Shown in pieces: positions 57,310 to 64,000 of a stretch of 64,000 bases of DNA. Position 1 is the stretch's first letter. Every line of letters begins with the position of its first letter. Where the stretch lies: positions 140,452-204,451 of the forward strand of contig DDCB01000038.1 of assembly GCA_002335425.1 (NCBI GenBank), in the 5' to 3' direction. A program made the translations under genes and the position numbers. The notes under the pieces are model-generated. The model worked only from the letters and a program-made list of their open reading frames with translations. It was not told where the DNA came from and did no database searches. Source of the DNA: Chthonomonas sp. UBA2017. Its GTDB lineage: Bacteria > Armatimonadota > Fimbriimonadia > Fimbriimonadales > Fimbriimonadaceae.

Positions 57310-58094
57310 CAGGCACTCCACCTGAGGACGTTTTGGACAAAGTAGCCCACCGTCAGCGCAAACCCCAGGACGACCACCGCTCGGCGGAGCCGATCCGGGT
57401 TCAGACGCTGCGAGAATCGGGCGGCCACAAATCCGCCCAGAATGCAACCCGCCGTCAAGACCAATCCGACCGAAAACCCGACCAAGCCACTGGAGACAAA
57501 AAGGACACCTGCCACCAAGTTGATCAGAAGGCCGAGCCAGTTCTTGACCGCGTTCAGTTCGTGCAAATTGGCCTCCATCATGAGCCCCAGCAGTGCCAAC
57601 ATCATGATCCCCATGCCTGCCCCAAAATAGCCACCATACAGGCTGATGAGGCCTTGCAAGAGAGCCGAAGTTCCCCGGCGCAGACCCGAGCCTGGCCGCC
57701 TCTTTTGGCTCCATTGCTTGATCTGCGGCTGAAAGAGGAGCAAGAGAGACGCCACCAAGATCAGCAACGGCACAAGATGATCAAACCAGGTTGGATCGGT
57801 CCGGGTCAGCAGCCATCCACCTAAAAAACTCCCCGCCACCGTGGGAATCAGGAGCGGCAGAAAGAGGCCCCGAGTCGCTGGGAGGAGATTCCAAAAACCG
57901 AACGCAGAAGCGGCTTGGCCCGGGACCTGAGCCACCGCATTCGTCGCATTGGCAACCACCGGCGGGACCCCCAGGCCCACGAGGATCGGAAATGAGATCA
58001 GCGACCCGCCTCCGGCGACTGCATTCATCGCCGACGACAACACCCCCGCCCCGAAGACGACGGTGTAGGCCCACGCGGAGAGGGGCTCGCTCAC
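57309..58094 (-). CDS. TauE/SafE-family sulfite or anion exporter
   Basis: 261 residues, eight hydrophobic segments. N-terminal SSAMNAVAGGGSLISFPIL and GVPPVVANATNAVAQVPG, C-terminal repeat LVGFSVGLVLTAGCILGGF are diagnostic. Exports sulfite, sulfoacetate or similar anions; substrate unknown. Start overlaps ribH by 4 bases (ATGA). Confidence 0.93.
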   Translation of the reverse strand: MSEPLSAWAYTVVFGAGVLSSAMNAVAGGGSLISFPILVGLGVPPVVANATNAVAQVPGQAASAFGFWNLLPATRGLFLPLLIPTVAGSFLGGWLLTRTDPTWFDHLVPLLILVASLLLLFQPQIKQWSQKRRPGSGLRRGTSALLQGLISLYGGYFGAGMGIMMLALLGLMMEANLHELNAVKNWLGLLINLVAGVLFVSSGLVGFSVGLVLTAGCILGGFVAARFSQRLNPDRLRRAVVVLGFALTVGYFVQNVLRWSA

Positions 58095-58564
58095 TCCGAG
58101 GCTGAATCGGCCAGCTGATTCAATAGGCTGAGCATTTCGACCGCCGCCGTTGCCGCCTCGCGGCCCTTATTGCCGTGCTTGAGTCCGGCCCGGTCGAGAC
58201 CTTGCTCGGCCGTGTCGGGGGTCAAGATGCCCCAAGCAATCGGCACCCCGTGAGCCACTTGCAGATTCATCAGCGCGCCGCTGACGTCGCCGGCCAGCAA
58301 CTGGGCATGCGTCGTTTGGCCTTGGAGAATGCACCCGAGCGCGACCACCGCATTCGGGCGCAGGTGCTCCAAGGCGCTCTGCACAGCCACCGGGATCTCC
58401 CAGGTTCCGGGGACCTTGATCAGGGACACCTCAGGGTCGCCACATTGTCGAAGCGTCTCCAGCGCCCCTTCGACGAGCTCTTTGGTGATCAGTTCGTTCC
58501 AGCGCGAAACCACGACCACGACATGCTGACCGGAAGCGTCCATGCGTCCTTCGAGCGTGTTCAT
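58091..58564 (-). CDS. ribH: 6,7-dimethyl-8-ribityllumazine synthase
   Basis: 157 residues. Condenses the ribBA product with the pyrimidine intermediate in riboflavin synthesis. VSRWNELITKELVEGAL, KVPGTWEIPVAV and WGILTPDTAEQGLDRAGLKH with GNKGREAATA are the RibH pattern. The ATG at 58564 is chosen over an in-frame start 6 codons upstream. Followed by an anion exporter in the same run. Confidence 0.95.
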   Translation of the reverse strand: MNTLEGRMDASGQHVVVVVSRWNELITKELVEGALETLRQCGDPEVSLIKVPGTWEIPVAVQSALEHLRPNAVVALGCILQGQTTHAQLLAGDVSGALMNLQVAHGVPIAWGILTPDTAEQGLDRAGLKHGNKGREAATAAVEMLSLLNQLADSASE

Positions 58565-58582
58565 GAACCTAGTATGACGCAT

Positions 58583-58883
58583 CTGAGCCTTTAGGCCCGA
58601 ATCCGCCCCGACCGGCGACGTGGTGAGATAAAGTTCTCCTCAGGCATCCAGGCTCTTGAAAGGAGAGACCCATCCTGGGTGCCTGGATCCTTCTCTCGGC
58701 ACCCATTTGAGGGCGAAGAGCCCGTCGACCAGCGGTTCTTCGGCGGAGTGTTTCGCAAAGTCCGTGCGCCGGGCTCCAGAACGACACTGTCTCTGGCGCC
58801 CCTCTCTCGTCCCCCGATCTTGAAGCGGGTCAGGAACGATGTGAAGCCGTTCGACCGATTTTCGAGACGTCGAAACTTGAGGC
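58583..58883. other. Gap before ribH with competing hairpins
   Basis: No gene of its own; frames here are shadows of the SIMPL gene or lack features. Inverted repeats at 58646-58653 with 58681-58688 (8 bp), 58668-58672 with 58676-58680, and 58677-58683 with 58698-58704 (7 bp) overlap one another, so they cannot all form at once. It is upstream of ribH and downstream of SIMPL on the minus strand. It does not match the FMN riboswitch consensus. A degenerate REP-like repeat is another reading. Confidence 0.5.
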
Positions 58884-59621
58884 TTATTGGGGCAAGGCGT
58901 AGGTCACATGAACCGTCAGCGTCACCGCTACCGAGCCTGAACTCAAAATTTTGTCGGGGCTTCGATCCGATGCGTCCATTCGGGATTCCATCATCGTTTG
59001 CGACAAGGAGTTCGAGGCATACGACCAACCCATCGGCACACTTTCGGTGATGTGCGTCGGTGCGCCCAATTTCAGGCCGAAGTTACGGGCGTATTGATCG
59101 GCTTTCGCCTTCACAGTTTTGGTGGCCTCGTCTCGCGCTTGAGCCCGGACTTTCTGCAGCTCTTCGACGGTGTATTCGACGCTGGTGACCTGATTGGCCC
59201 CCGCCGACATCGCGGCCTCCAGCACAGCTCCGGCGCGATCGACATTTTTGACCCGGATCTCCAGACTGGTTGCACATCGCCAGCCGCCGTGGATGCGGGT
59301 TCGGGGTTCGTTCCACATGAGGTTGAACGACGTCGTCTGGACATCCGAGGCGCTCACCCCTTTCGATCGCACCGCCGCCACGACCTTGCCGATCGCCTCT
59401 TCGGCTTGAGACTTAGCGACGGCCGGACTTGCGTCCGTAAAACTGACCCCGAGTCGCAACACGACCAGGGTGGGCTTGACCCGGACCGTCGCCGTCCCGG
59501 TCAGGACCAAACCCTGCCCACCGCGATCTGAACTGGGTTGAACGACCACGGTCCGATCGGACTGGCAGCCCGTCAGTCCGGCGAGACAACACAAGCAGAT
59601 GATCGCAATGCGCCACATCAT
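58884..59621 (-). CDS. SIMPL-domain (DUF541) lipoprotein
   Basis: 245 residues. Lipobox LAGLTGC (Cys19), then SIMPL domain: TGTATVRVKPTLVVLRLGVS, AVRSKGVSASDVQTTSFNL, RVKNVDRAGAVLEAAMSAGA and AKADQYARNFGLKLG. Lipid-anchored periplasmic protein; SIMPL proteins are linked with oxidative or envelope stress but without a known reaction. Start ATG at 59621. First gene of the minus run to the GH78-like protein, although the 300-base gap before ribH may hold a separate promoter. Confidence 0.88.
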   Translation of the reverse strand: MMWRIAIICLCCLAGLTGCQSDRTVVVQPSSDRGGQGLVLTGTATVRVKPTLVVLRLGVSFTDASPAVAKSQAEEAIGKVVAAVRSKGVSASDVQTTSFNLMWNEPRTRIHGGWRCATSLEIRVKNVDRAGAVLEAAMSAGANQVTSVEYTVEELQKVRAQARDEATKTVKAKADQYARNFGLKLGAPTHITESVPMGWSYASNSLSQTMMESRMDASDRSPDKILSSGSVAVTLTVHVTYALPQ

Positions 59622-59980
59622 ACAAGTGACTCTACCCCTTTGTCGACAGTTCCCTACAACCGGCGGTCAACTTCGTGTTGCTTGGAACGCCGGGAACACC
59701 GCCTTGCGAAAAGTCTCTGCCTGCCGATCGATCGCACGGTCGCCGGTTCACGACCCATTGTCGGCTGCCGGAGGCTTGCTGCTCGGATCGAAGCTTGAGG
59801 CGAAATTGCGCCAAACCGCCGAGGACGTCCGGTCATGCCTGACCTTGGGCCTCACGGGAGGAATCGGCGTCAGCCCAGTAAAAATACTTGATTTACCCCC
59901 CCCCGGTGATTTTTTTAGGACGCGTCGAGATTTTGTTGTAAAGTGAGTGTGATCACTTCTAGAGAGTGAGGGAGAAAACC
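59622..59980. other. Non-coding gap with C9 tract and inverted repeat before the prepilin cassette
   Basis: No supported gene. It contains C9 (59896-59904), T7 (59910-59916), and an inverted repeat AAGTGA-N6-TCACTT (59941-59946 with 59953-59958) that includes the palindrome GTGATCAC. The last 90 bases are AT-rich and must hold the promoter of the following plus-strand cassette. The first 250 bases are ordinary GC-rich sequence. Confidence 0.6.
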
Positions 59981-60340
59981 ATGACACTACTTACGGCCAA
60001 GATCGTTGCCTTTTGCTCGCTGAGCACGGCTATGACCAGTTTTTTCGCGACCCACTTGGATTTATGGAGCGCCGGTTCCTCCCCCAATTCAAGTCGACCT
60101 TGTTCGATGAGGTCAAGTAGCAACTGCGTGTCGAATACTTTTGCTTGTGGAGATATGATTTGCGTCCCCATTGGTGCAGGGTCAACTTGGCTCACGGATG
60201 TCGGAAGACGGTGTCGAACTGATCCTAATCCAGACTGCCGAGATAAGAGATGCTCTCAACACGTTTTCCTGACTCCTGGATGCGGAACTTTCCCTGATAT
60301 GATTCAAAATTGGGACGTCCGAGCATGCAACGAAGACTAG
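59981..60340 (+). CDS. Secreted cysteine-rich protein of unknown function
   Basis: 119 residues from an ATG with GGGAG 8 bases upstream. A hydrophobic N-terminus (LLTAKIVAFCSLSTAMTSFF) looks like a signal peptide. The mature part is small, Ser/Asp-rich and has nine cysteines (CSMRSSSNC, FACGDMIC, RRCRTDPNPDCRDKRC, GCG, RAC), a disulfide-rich pattern. No family recognised. It overlaps the first prepilin gene by 16 bases, so it belongs to that cassette. Confidence 0.6.
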   Translation: MTLLTAKIVAFCSLSTAMTSFFATHLDLWSAGSSPNSSRPCSMRSSSNCVSNTFACGDMICVPIGAGSTWLTDVGRRCRTDPNPDCRDKRCSQHVFLTPGCGTFPDMIQNWDVRACNED

Positions 60341-61023
60341 GTCGATCTCTTCATGCCGGGCTCACGCTTACCGAAGTGATGATTGCTATCGCAATCTTGG
60401 GGCTCGTATTGGCAATAACTTTTCCAATGTTGCGAGCCATGAAGCGAAAGTCAGAGCAGACATCTTGTCTGTCGCAGATCAAGCAACTCGGTTTGGCTAG
60501 TTTGCAATATGCTGATGCAAATGACTCACGGTTGTTTCCTCGGTATAATTTTGTCCACTTCGGATTTCAAGTCGACCGCATGGACAGCGACGGCAGGTGG
60601 ATCCGAGCAGGAGATCCTGTCGGATGGCATCGAGAAACAAGTGCGTTTGTCAAGTCAAATCAACTCTTCTTTTGTCCATCGGCCAAAACAACCGAACAGC
60701 GAGCTCGCCTGAATCCGATCGAGCAACCCGGCTCAGTCACACCGATGCTCACGACCTACCGCACTGTCATGTGGTTAACGAGCCAACGAAGGTCCATGAT
60801 GGACTTCCTGAGCCTCACGCCACTCTCGTCGATTGAGCGGCCCTCCACTGAGTTATACTTAGCGGAGGTGAACTGGCTGAAGCCGAACTATAAAAGGTTG
60901 TCGAAGACGGACAATCCGACGATCTCATATCATGGAGAAGAAATGAACTACTTCTTTCTGGATGGACGAGTCGTGTTTAAGGACATGAGGCGGGACATCC
61001 GAAGCAGTGATTTGCCTCGATAG
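60325..61023 (+). CDS. Prepilin-like protein with H-X9-DG C-terminus (copy 1)
   Basis: 232 residues. Prepilin peptidase signature G-LTLTEVMIAIAILGLVLAI after a basic leader (MQRRLGRSLHA); Glu is at position +5 of the mature protein. Mature domain has CLSQIKQLGLASLQYADAND, RAGDPVGWHRETSAF and LFFCPSAKTTEQR, and ends YHGEEMNYFFLDGRVVF, the H-X9-DG motif of prepilin-like processing-associated proteins. ATG at 60325; a TTG 15 bases upstream is possible. Base composition is AT-richer than the window average. Confidence 0.88.
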   Translation: MQRRLGRSLHAGLTLTEVMIAIAILGLVLAITFPMLRAMKRKSEQTSCLSQIKQLGLASLQYADANDSRLFPRYNFVHFGFQVDRMDSDGRWIRAGDPVGWHRETSAFVKSNQLFFCPSAKTTEQRARLNPIEQPGSVTPMLTTYRTVMWLTSQRRSMMDFLSLTPLSSIERPSTELYLAEVNWLKPNYKRLSKTDNPTISYHGEEMNYFFLDGRVVFKDMRRDIRSSDLPR

Positions 61024-61024
61024 C

Positions 61025-61711
61025 ATGCTCATGCGTTTTCACAAAGAGATACGTACCTCTGGACTTAGCTTGATTCAAGTCGTTGTCGTAGTCGCCATAA
61101 TTGGCGTCATCTTAGCGATCACTTTTCCGGTCCTCAAGAGCGTCGCGCGCAAATCCGAAGTCAGTTCGTGTGCCAGCCGAATCAAGCAGATTGGACTTGC
61201 TTGTCTTCAATATGCAGATATGAATGATTCCCGCTTGTTCCCTCGCGTCAACTTTGAACACCGTGGCATTCGCTTCGATCGCAAGAACAACCAGGGAAAG
61301 TGGCTTCGAGCCGGTGATCCTGCTGGCTGGCACGCGTCCGTGCTGGCTTATGTGAAATCCAGTGATATTTTCTTCTGTGCGAGCGCAAAGTCACCTCAGT
61401 TGAAATCCAAATTAAGCCCCATCGAGCCGGATGTTTCAGGCACTCCTCTACTCACTACTTATCGAACAACGATTTCGATCAGTGTAAGCCTCACGGGCAT
61501 CCTTGACTTTCTCAGCAATGTGCCTTTGTCTAGTCTTCCAGAACCCAGCAAAGCTCGCTACCTAGGTGAAGTGAATTGGCTCCGCTCGAATCACGAGAAG
61601 CTGCCTCGAGGATCGAATCTGACCACGTCCTTTCATGGTGAGTTTATGAACCACTTCATGCTCGATGGTAGAGTAGTTTTTGAGGACATGCGACAACCTG
61701 GAAATCCGTAA
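61025..61711 (+). CDS. Prepilin-like protein with H-X9-DG C-terminus (copy 2, Gln at +5)
   Basis: 228 residues. Leader MLMRFHKEIRTS then G-LSLIQVVVVVAIIGVILAI: the canonical Glu5 is Gln. The rest parallels copy 1: CASRIKQIGLACLQYADMND, RAGDPAGWHASVLAY, IFFCASAKSPQLK, LTTYRTTISISV, EVNWLRSNH and FHGEFMNHFMLDGRVVF. ATG at 61025 or 61031. It starts 1 base after copy 1 ends. Most pseudopilins that lack Glu5 act as tip initiators (GspK type), a possible role. Confidence 0.87.
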   Translation: MLMRFHKEIRTSGLSLIQVVVVVAIIGVILAITFPVLKSVARKSEVSSCASRIKQIGLACLQYADMNDSRLFPRVNFEHRGIRFDRKNNQGKWLRAGDPAGWHASVLAYVKSSDIFFCASAKSPQLKSKLSPIEPDVSGTPLLTTYRTTISISVSLTGILDFLSNVPLSSLPEPSKARYLGEVNWLRSNHEKLPRGSNLTTSFHGEFMNHFMLDGRVVFEDMRQPGNP

Positions 61712-61781
61712 CGGACAATGCAATAATGGTCACGAGTATCCAACTCAACTCGCAGTTTCTTTCTCAGAGTCTGCAAACCAC

Positions 61782-62492
61782 ATGGTGAACCATAGTCACA
61801 GGTCCGGTCTTTCGCTCATCCAATTCTTGGTCGTCATTTCGATCCTGGCTGTCTTGCTCGCCATTGCGTTTCCCGTGATGCGGGCCGCGAGGGAAAGAAG
61901 TGAGGTCGCCGGTTGCCATTCCAATCTCAAACAGCTGGGGATGGCCACCTTGCAATATGCGACCGAGAACGACCAGATGCTCTTTCCTCGAATGAATTTC
62001 ATCGAAAAACACCTTCCGCACGACACGTTCTCGAAGAAGCACGGATGGATGCGAGCGGGGGACCCGGTGGGCTGGCACCGCGCGACCAACGCCTATGCCA
62101 AATCTCGCGAAATCTTCTTTTGCGCCAGTGCGAAAACGCCTGCCCAAAGAAACACCCTTTCGCCCATCGAACTGCCGGGGTCGATCACCGGAATGCTGAC
62201 GACGTACCGCACGACGATCAAGTTCTATTACGAAGCTCTAAAACGCAAAGAAGACGGCTTCTTTCGCGTCAACATCACTCAACTCACGGAGCCTTCGCGA
62301 GAACTTTATCTGGGGGACGTCATGTGGCTGAAACCAAATGCCGAAAAGATGCCAAATCATCGAACCGGGATGACCTTCCACGGAGAAAAGGCCAATATGT
62401 TCTACCTCGATGGCTCGGTCCAGTTTCGATTCCTCTGGGATCAGAACTTCGCCCCACCGCAGCGGAGCTTCGAGTTTGAAGGCCAAGAATAA
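61782..62492 (+). CDS. Prepilin-like protein with H-X9-DG C-terminus (copy 3, Gln at +5)
   Basis: 236 residues. Leader MVNHSHRS, then G-LSLIQFLVVISILAVLLAI, again with Gln at +5. Mature part: CHSNLKQLGMATLQYATEND, RAGDPVGWHRATNAYAKSR, IFFCASAKTPAQR, LTTYRTTIKFYY, DVMWLKPNAEKM and FHGEKANMFYLDGSVQF. GC content is back to the local average, unlike copies 1 and 2. The ATG at 61782 is closest to the leader; the upstream frame adds a Cys-rich non-leader stretch. GTG 61785 is an alternative. Confidence 0.87.
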   Translation: MVNHSHRSGLSLIQFLVVISILAVLLAIAFPVMRAARERSEVAGCHSNLKQLGMATLQYATENDQMLFPRMNFIEKHLPHDTFSKKHGWMRAGDPVGWHRATNAYAKSREIFFCASAKTPAQRNTLSPIELPGSITGMLTTYRTTIKFYYEALKRKEDGFFRVNITQLTEPSRELYLGDVMWLKPNAEKMPNHRTGMTFHGEKANMFYLDGSVQFRFLWDQNFAPPQRSFEFEGQE

Positions 62493-62693
62493 TTAGATTC
62501 GCTGGCTGAACTGATCCGCTGGGACCCGGTGAGGTCGTAGGCAACATCTTGGACATCGTCTGAGGAGCGGGGCTGGCTTTGACTCGAACCCTGGCTTGCC
62601 TCCGGCGACTGCTTCAGGAAACACCTCGCCCTTTTTTCCAGGTTCTGAACGTGAGATCTCTCGTAAAGCGAACTTGTCCGTCATAATAGTGTC
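62493..62693. other. Gap after the prepilin cassette
   Basis: No gene supported. A stretch reading GGGTTCGAGTC on the minus strand recalls a tRNA T-loop, but no matching stem or cloverleaf is present. No clear terminator for the cassette was found. Confidence 0.5.
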
Positions 62694-63113
62694 ATGAAAT
62701 TCGCATGCCGGTTCGATCCCGCCGTCTTTCTCAAATTCGGCGGAATGTTCGTGATCGCGGCGGCGGGCTTCTACCTACGGTTGGGCTGGATTGGAGTGGG
62801 TGTCATCGGAGGAATCTTTCTCCTTTTCAGCCTCTGCACTTTGCCCTGCCACTATACGTTCAAAGGGGACAAGCTCGTTTGCCGCTGTGGGCTCTATGTG
62901 GTTCGGGTTGACCTTTCAGACATCGTCTCAGTCTCTTCGGATTCGAGCCAGACCGCCAGCCCCAAATGGTCGATCGCTTGCCTTCGGTTGCACCTCCGTT
63001 CGGGAAAACACGTCGACATCGAACCCAAGGACCGATCTGCGTTTCTGCATGAACTTTTGCGACAATCTCCGCAGATTCAGATCGACGACCAGCTCCTGCC
63101 CTTGGTGAGATGA
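62694..63113 (+). CDS. Small membrane protein with PH-like domain (bPH_6/DUF1200-like)
   Basis: 139 residues. Two membrane helices (FGGMFVIAAAGFYLRLG, GVGVIGGIFLLFSLC), then a short soluble domain: FKGDKLVCRCGLYVVRVDLS, SSQTASPKWSIACLRLHLRS, GKHVDIEPKDRSAFLHELL. This fits bPH_6-type proteins. Function unknown; the third PH-like membrane protein of the window after the YdbS/YdbT pair. Confidence 0.75.
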   Translation: MKFACRFDPAVFLKFGGMFVIAAAGFYLRLGWIGVGVIGGIFLLFSLCTLPCHYTFKGDKLVCRCGLYVVRVDLSDIVSVSSDSSQTASPKWSIACLRLHLRSGKHVDIEPKDRSAFLHELLRQSPQIQIDDQLLPLVR

Positions 63114-63300
63114 CGCAGACTTGGGTCAAGAGCACCAGGCCCCCCGAACTTGCGAGCGGAATCCTCCTGCCCCGTGATGCCGCCTCGCGGAATGAAGGGG
63201 CGGAATGAGGGGGGGATGAAGTTTCGCGTGCCAAACCCGAAGACGGGAACTCAGATGCTGACCCATTCTAAGAGTTTCGGAATCTTGAGTCCTCAGTCTC

Positions 63301-63321
63301 TGGACCCTGGACCCCTGACCC
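63301..63321. repeat. Short tandem TGGACCC-type repeats
   Basis: TGGACCC occurs twice and a CTGACCC variant once in 21 bases. The whole 63114-63324 gap has no supported gene; a GGAATGAAGGGG / GGAATGAGGGG pair lies at 63189-63212. Confidence 0.4.
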
Positions 63322-63324
63322 CCG

Positions 63325-63807
63325 TCATCCACTCACCACAGCTGGCAGCTGCATCGAATGGCAGATCGCGATCGCCAACGCGTCGGCGACGTCGTCGGGT
63401 CGCGGAGGCTTTTCCAGGCCCAAAAGTTTGGTCACCATGAACTGCACTTGCTTCTTGTCGGCGGCTCCATTGCCGACGACCGCCCGCTTCACCTCCGGCG
63501 GACTGTATTCTCGCCACGGCAAATGGGTCCTCGCGGTGACCAACAAGACCACTCCCAGCGCTTTGGCAACATCCATCGCCGTGGTTTTGTTGACGCTAAA
63601 GAGCAATCGCTCAGTCGCAACGCAATCGGGCTGGTGGGCGCCCATGAGCTCCTGCAACGACTCTTCGATGAGGCGAAGGCGCGAAGGGAGCTCGACGCGC
63701 GGGGTCTGCAGAACGCCGAAGGCCACCGGCGTCAGCTTCGATCCTGTCTTGTCGATGACGCCCCAGCCGAGGCGCTCCAGTCCCGGATCGATGCCAAGGA
63801 CCCGCAT
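63325..63807 (-). CDS. ruvC: Crossover junction endodeoxyribonuclease RuvC
   Basis: 160 residues. Resolves Holliday junctions. Metal-binding acids are D7 (LGIDPGLERLG), E66 (CVATERLLFSVN), and D139/D142 (RPDDVADALAIAICH). Length is typical. Start ATG at 63807. Follows mutL by 3 bases on the same strand; ruvA/ruvB are not here. The 200 bases downstream hold no gene. Confidence 0.96.
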   Translation of the reverse strand: MRVLGIDPGLERLGWGVIDKTGSKLTPVAFGVLQTPRVELPSRLRLIEESLQELMGAHQPDCVATERLLFSVNKTTAMDVAKALGVVLLVTARTHLPWREYSPPEVKRAVVGNGAADKKQVQFMVTKLLGLEKPPRPDDVADALAIAICHSMQLPAVVSG

Positions 63808-63810
63808 CGC

Positions 63811-64000
63811 TTAGCCCCGCTTGAACTTGCGCATCAGCGCGTCGCGGTCCATGACGATGGTGATCGGACGGCCATGCGGACAAAGATACGGATTTTCGGT
63901 CTCCGCCAGATCGAGAAGGAGCTTCTCCATCTCCGGCAGGCTCAGCGGGTCGCCCGCCTTGATCGCCATCTTACAGGAGGCCAAAATCCAGACCTCCTCT
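63811..64000 (-). CDS. mutL: DNA mismatch repair protein MutL, C-terminal fragment (window edge)
   Basis: Last 62 residues of the protein, running in from the right edge. EVWILASCKMAIKAGDPLSL is followed by LLLDLAETENPYLCPHGRPI and ends VMDRDALMRKFKRG. CPHGRP and the ASC-type motif are the C-terminal metal-site elements of endonuclease-type MutL, as found in species without MutH. The N-terminal ATPase is outside the window. The stop is 3 bases from the ruvC start, so the two genes form an operon. Confidence 0.9.
   Translation of the reverse strand, partial: EEVWILASCKMAIKAGDPLSLPEMEKLLLDLAETENPYLCPHGRPITIVMDRDALMRKFKRG

Noticed and set aside
58591..59050. Frames in the gap between SIMPL and ribH, both strands
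   Set aside because: They either overlap the SIMPL gene antisense or have no start signal, no domain and a composition like non-coding sequence.
62530..62620. tRNA-like T-loop motif on the minus strand (GGGTTCGAGTC)
   Set aside because: No T-stem pairing, anticodon arm or acceptor stem can be folded around it.
1..64000. CRISPR array, transposase, integrase or prophage
   Set aside because: No regularly spaced direct repeats, no transposase or phage structural motifs found in any frame.

Overview
The window looks like a chromosomal segment of a GC-rich (roughly 60%), diderm, flagellated and piliated bacterium. The best fit is Armatimonadota, Fimbriimonadia-like. The hints are prepilin-like proteins ending in an H-X9-DG motif, PEP-CTERM surface proteins, DUF2330 and SIMPL secreted proteins, a Cys-type CcmE, and housekeeping genes scattered in small mixed operons. 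This assignment is inference from gene content only; there is no rRNA or tRNA here to confirm it. I see no CRISPR array, transposase, integrase or prophage.

Layout. 1-3.0 kb (minus): two tandem TPR/O-GlcNAc-transferase-like proteins, the downstream one cut by the window edge. 3.1-7.1 kb (plus): pilB, an HDOD protein and pilT, the motors of a type IV pilus. 7.1-10.3 kb (minus): two lipoproteins, one a large Ig-like/beta-propeller protein with a clear promoter and terminator. 10.5-14.3 kb (minus): the overlapping chain ccmE-ccmF-panD-pyrE. 14.3-16.9 kb (plus): a secreted protein, an RNase H-like nuclease and serC. 16.9-20.5 kb: queF, an ECF sigma/anti-sigma/RseB-like trio, and an Lrp-type regulator with a MarC membrane protein. 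20.7-25.5 kb: a helix-hairpin-helix protein with a small partner, then a minus-strand run of M20 peptidase, fabI, an rRNA m5C methyltransferase and a DUF2330 protein. 25.6-33.4 kb (plus): a tightly overlapped operon of two FAD oxidoreductases, two related secreted proteins, dapB, a YdbS/YdbT-like PH-domain pair and a class III nucleotide cyclase. 33.4-36.2 kb (minus): lexA and flhA. 36.3-39.9 kb (plus): a SurA/PpiC-type chaperone, rsmI and a Wza-like exporter. 40.2-42.2 kb: atpD-atpC alone, split from the rest of ATP synthase. 42.2-45.2 kb: two PEP-CTERM proteins flanking ribBA; one has a probable Cys-Gln thioester domain. 45.3-53.7 kb: mixed small genes (DinB-like, PhoD, DUF1854, A-type Fe-S carrier, TetR, 7Fe ferredoxin, PfkB kinase, membrane proteins, esterase). 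53.7-59.6 kb: fliS and a putative second flagellar chaperone, then a minus-strand run of SIMPL lipoprotein, ribH, TauE exporter, MobA-like transferase and a GH78-like protein. 60-62.5 kb: a cassette of a secreted Cys-rich protein and three prepilin paralogues. The right end has a PH-like membrane protein, ruvC and the tail of mutL.

How the genes fit together. Surface structures dominate: type IV pilus motors, scattered flagellar genes, O-GlcNAc-type glycosyltransferases that could modify pilins or flagellins, PEP-CTERM proteins and a pseudopilin cassette. Envelope stress control (ECF/anti-sigma/RseB-like, SurA) sits among core metabolism (pyrimidine, pantothenate, serine, lysine, riboflavin, fatty acid). 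The least explained and most interesting part is the 59.9-62.5 kb cassette. It combines a nine-cysteine secreted protein with three pseudopilins, two of which have lost the canonical Glu5. It lies downstream of a C9 tract and an inverted repeat, in sequence visibly poorer in GC than its surroundings.
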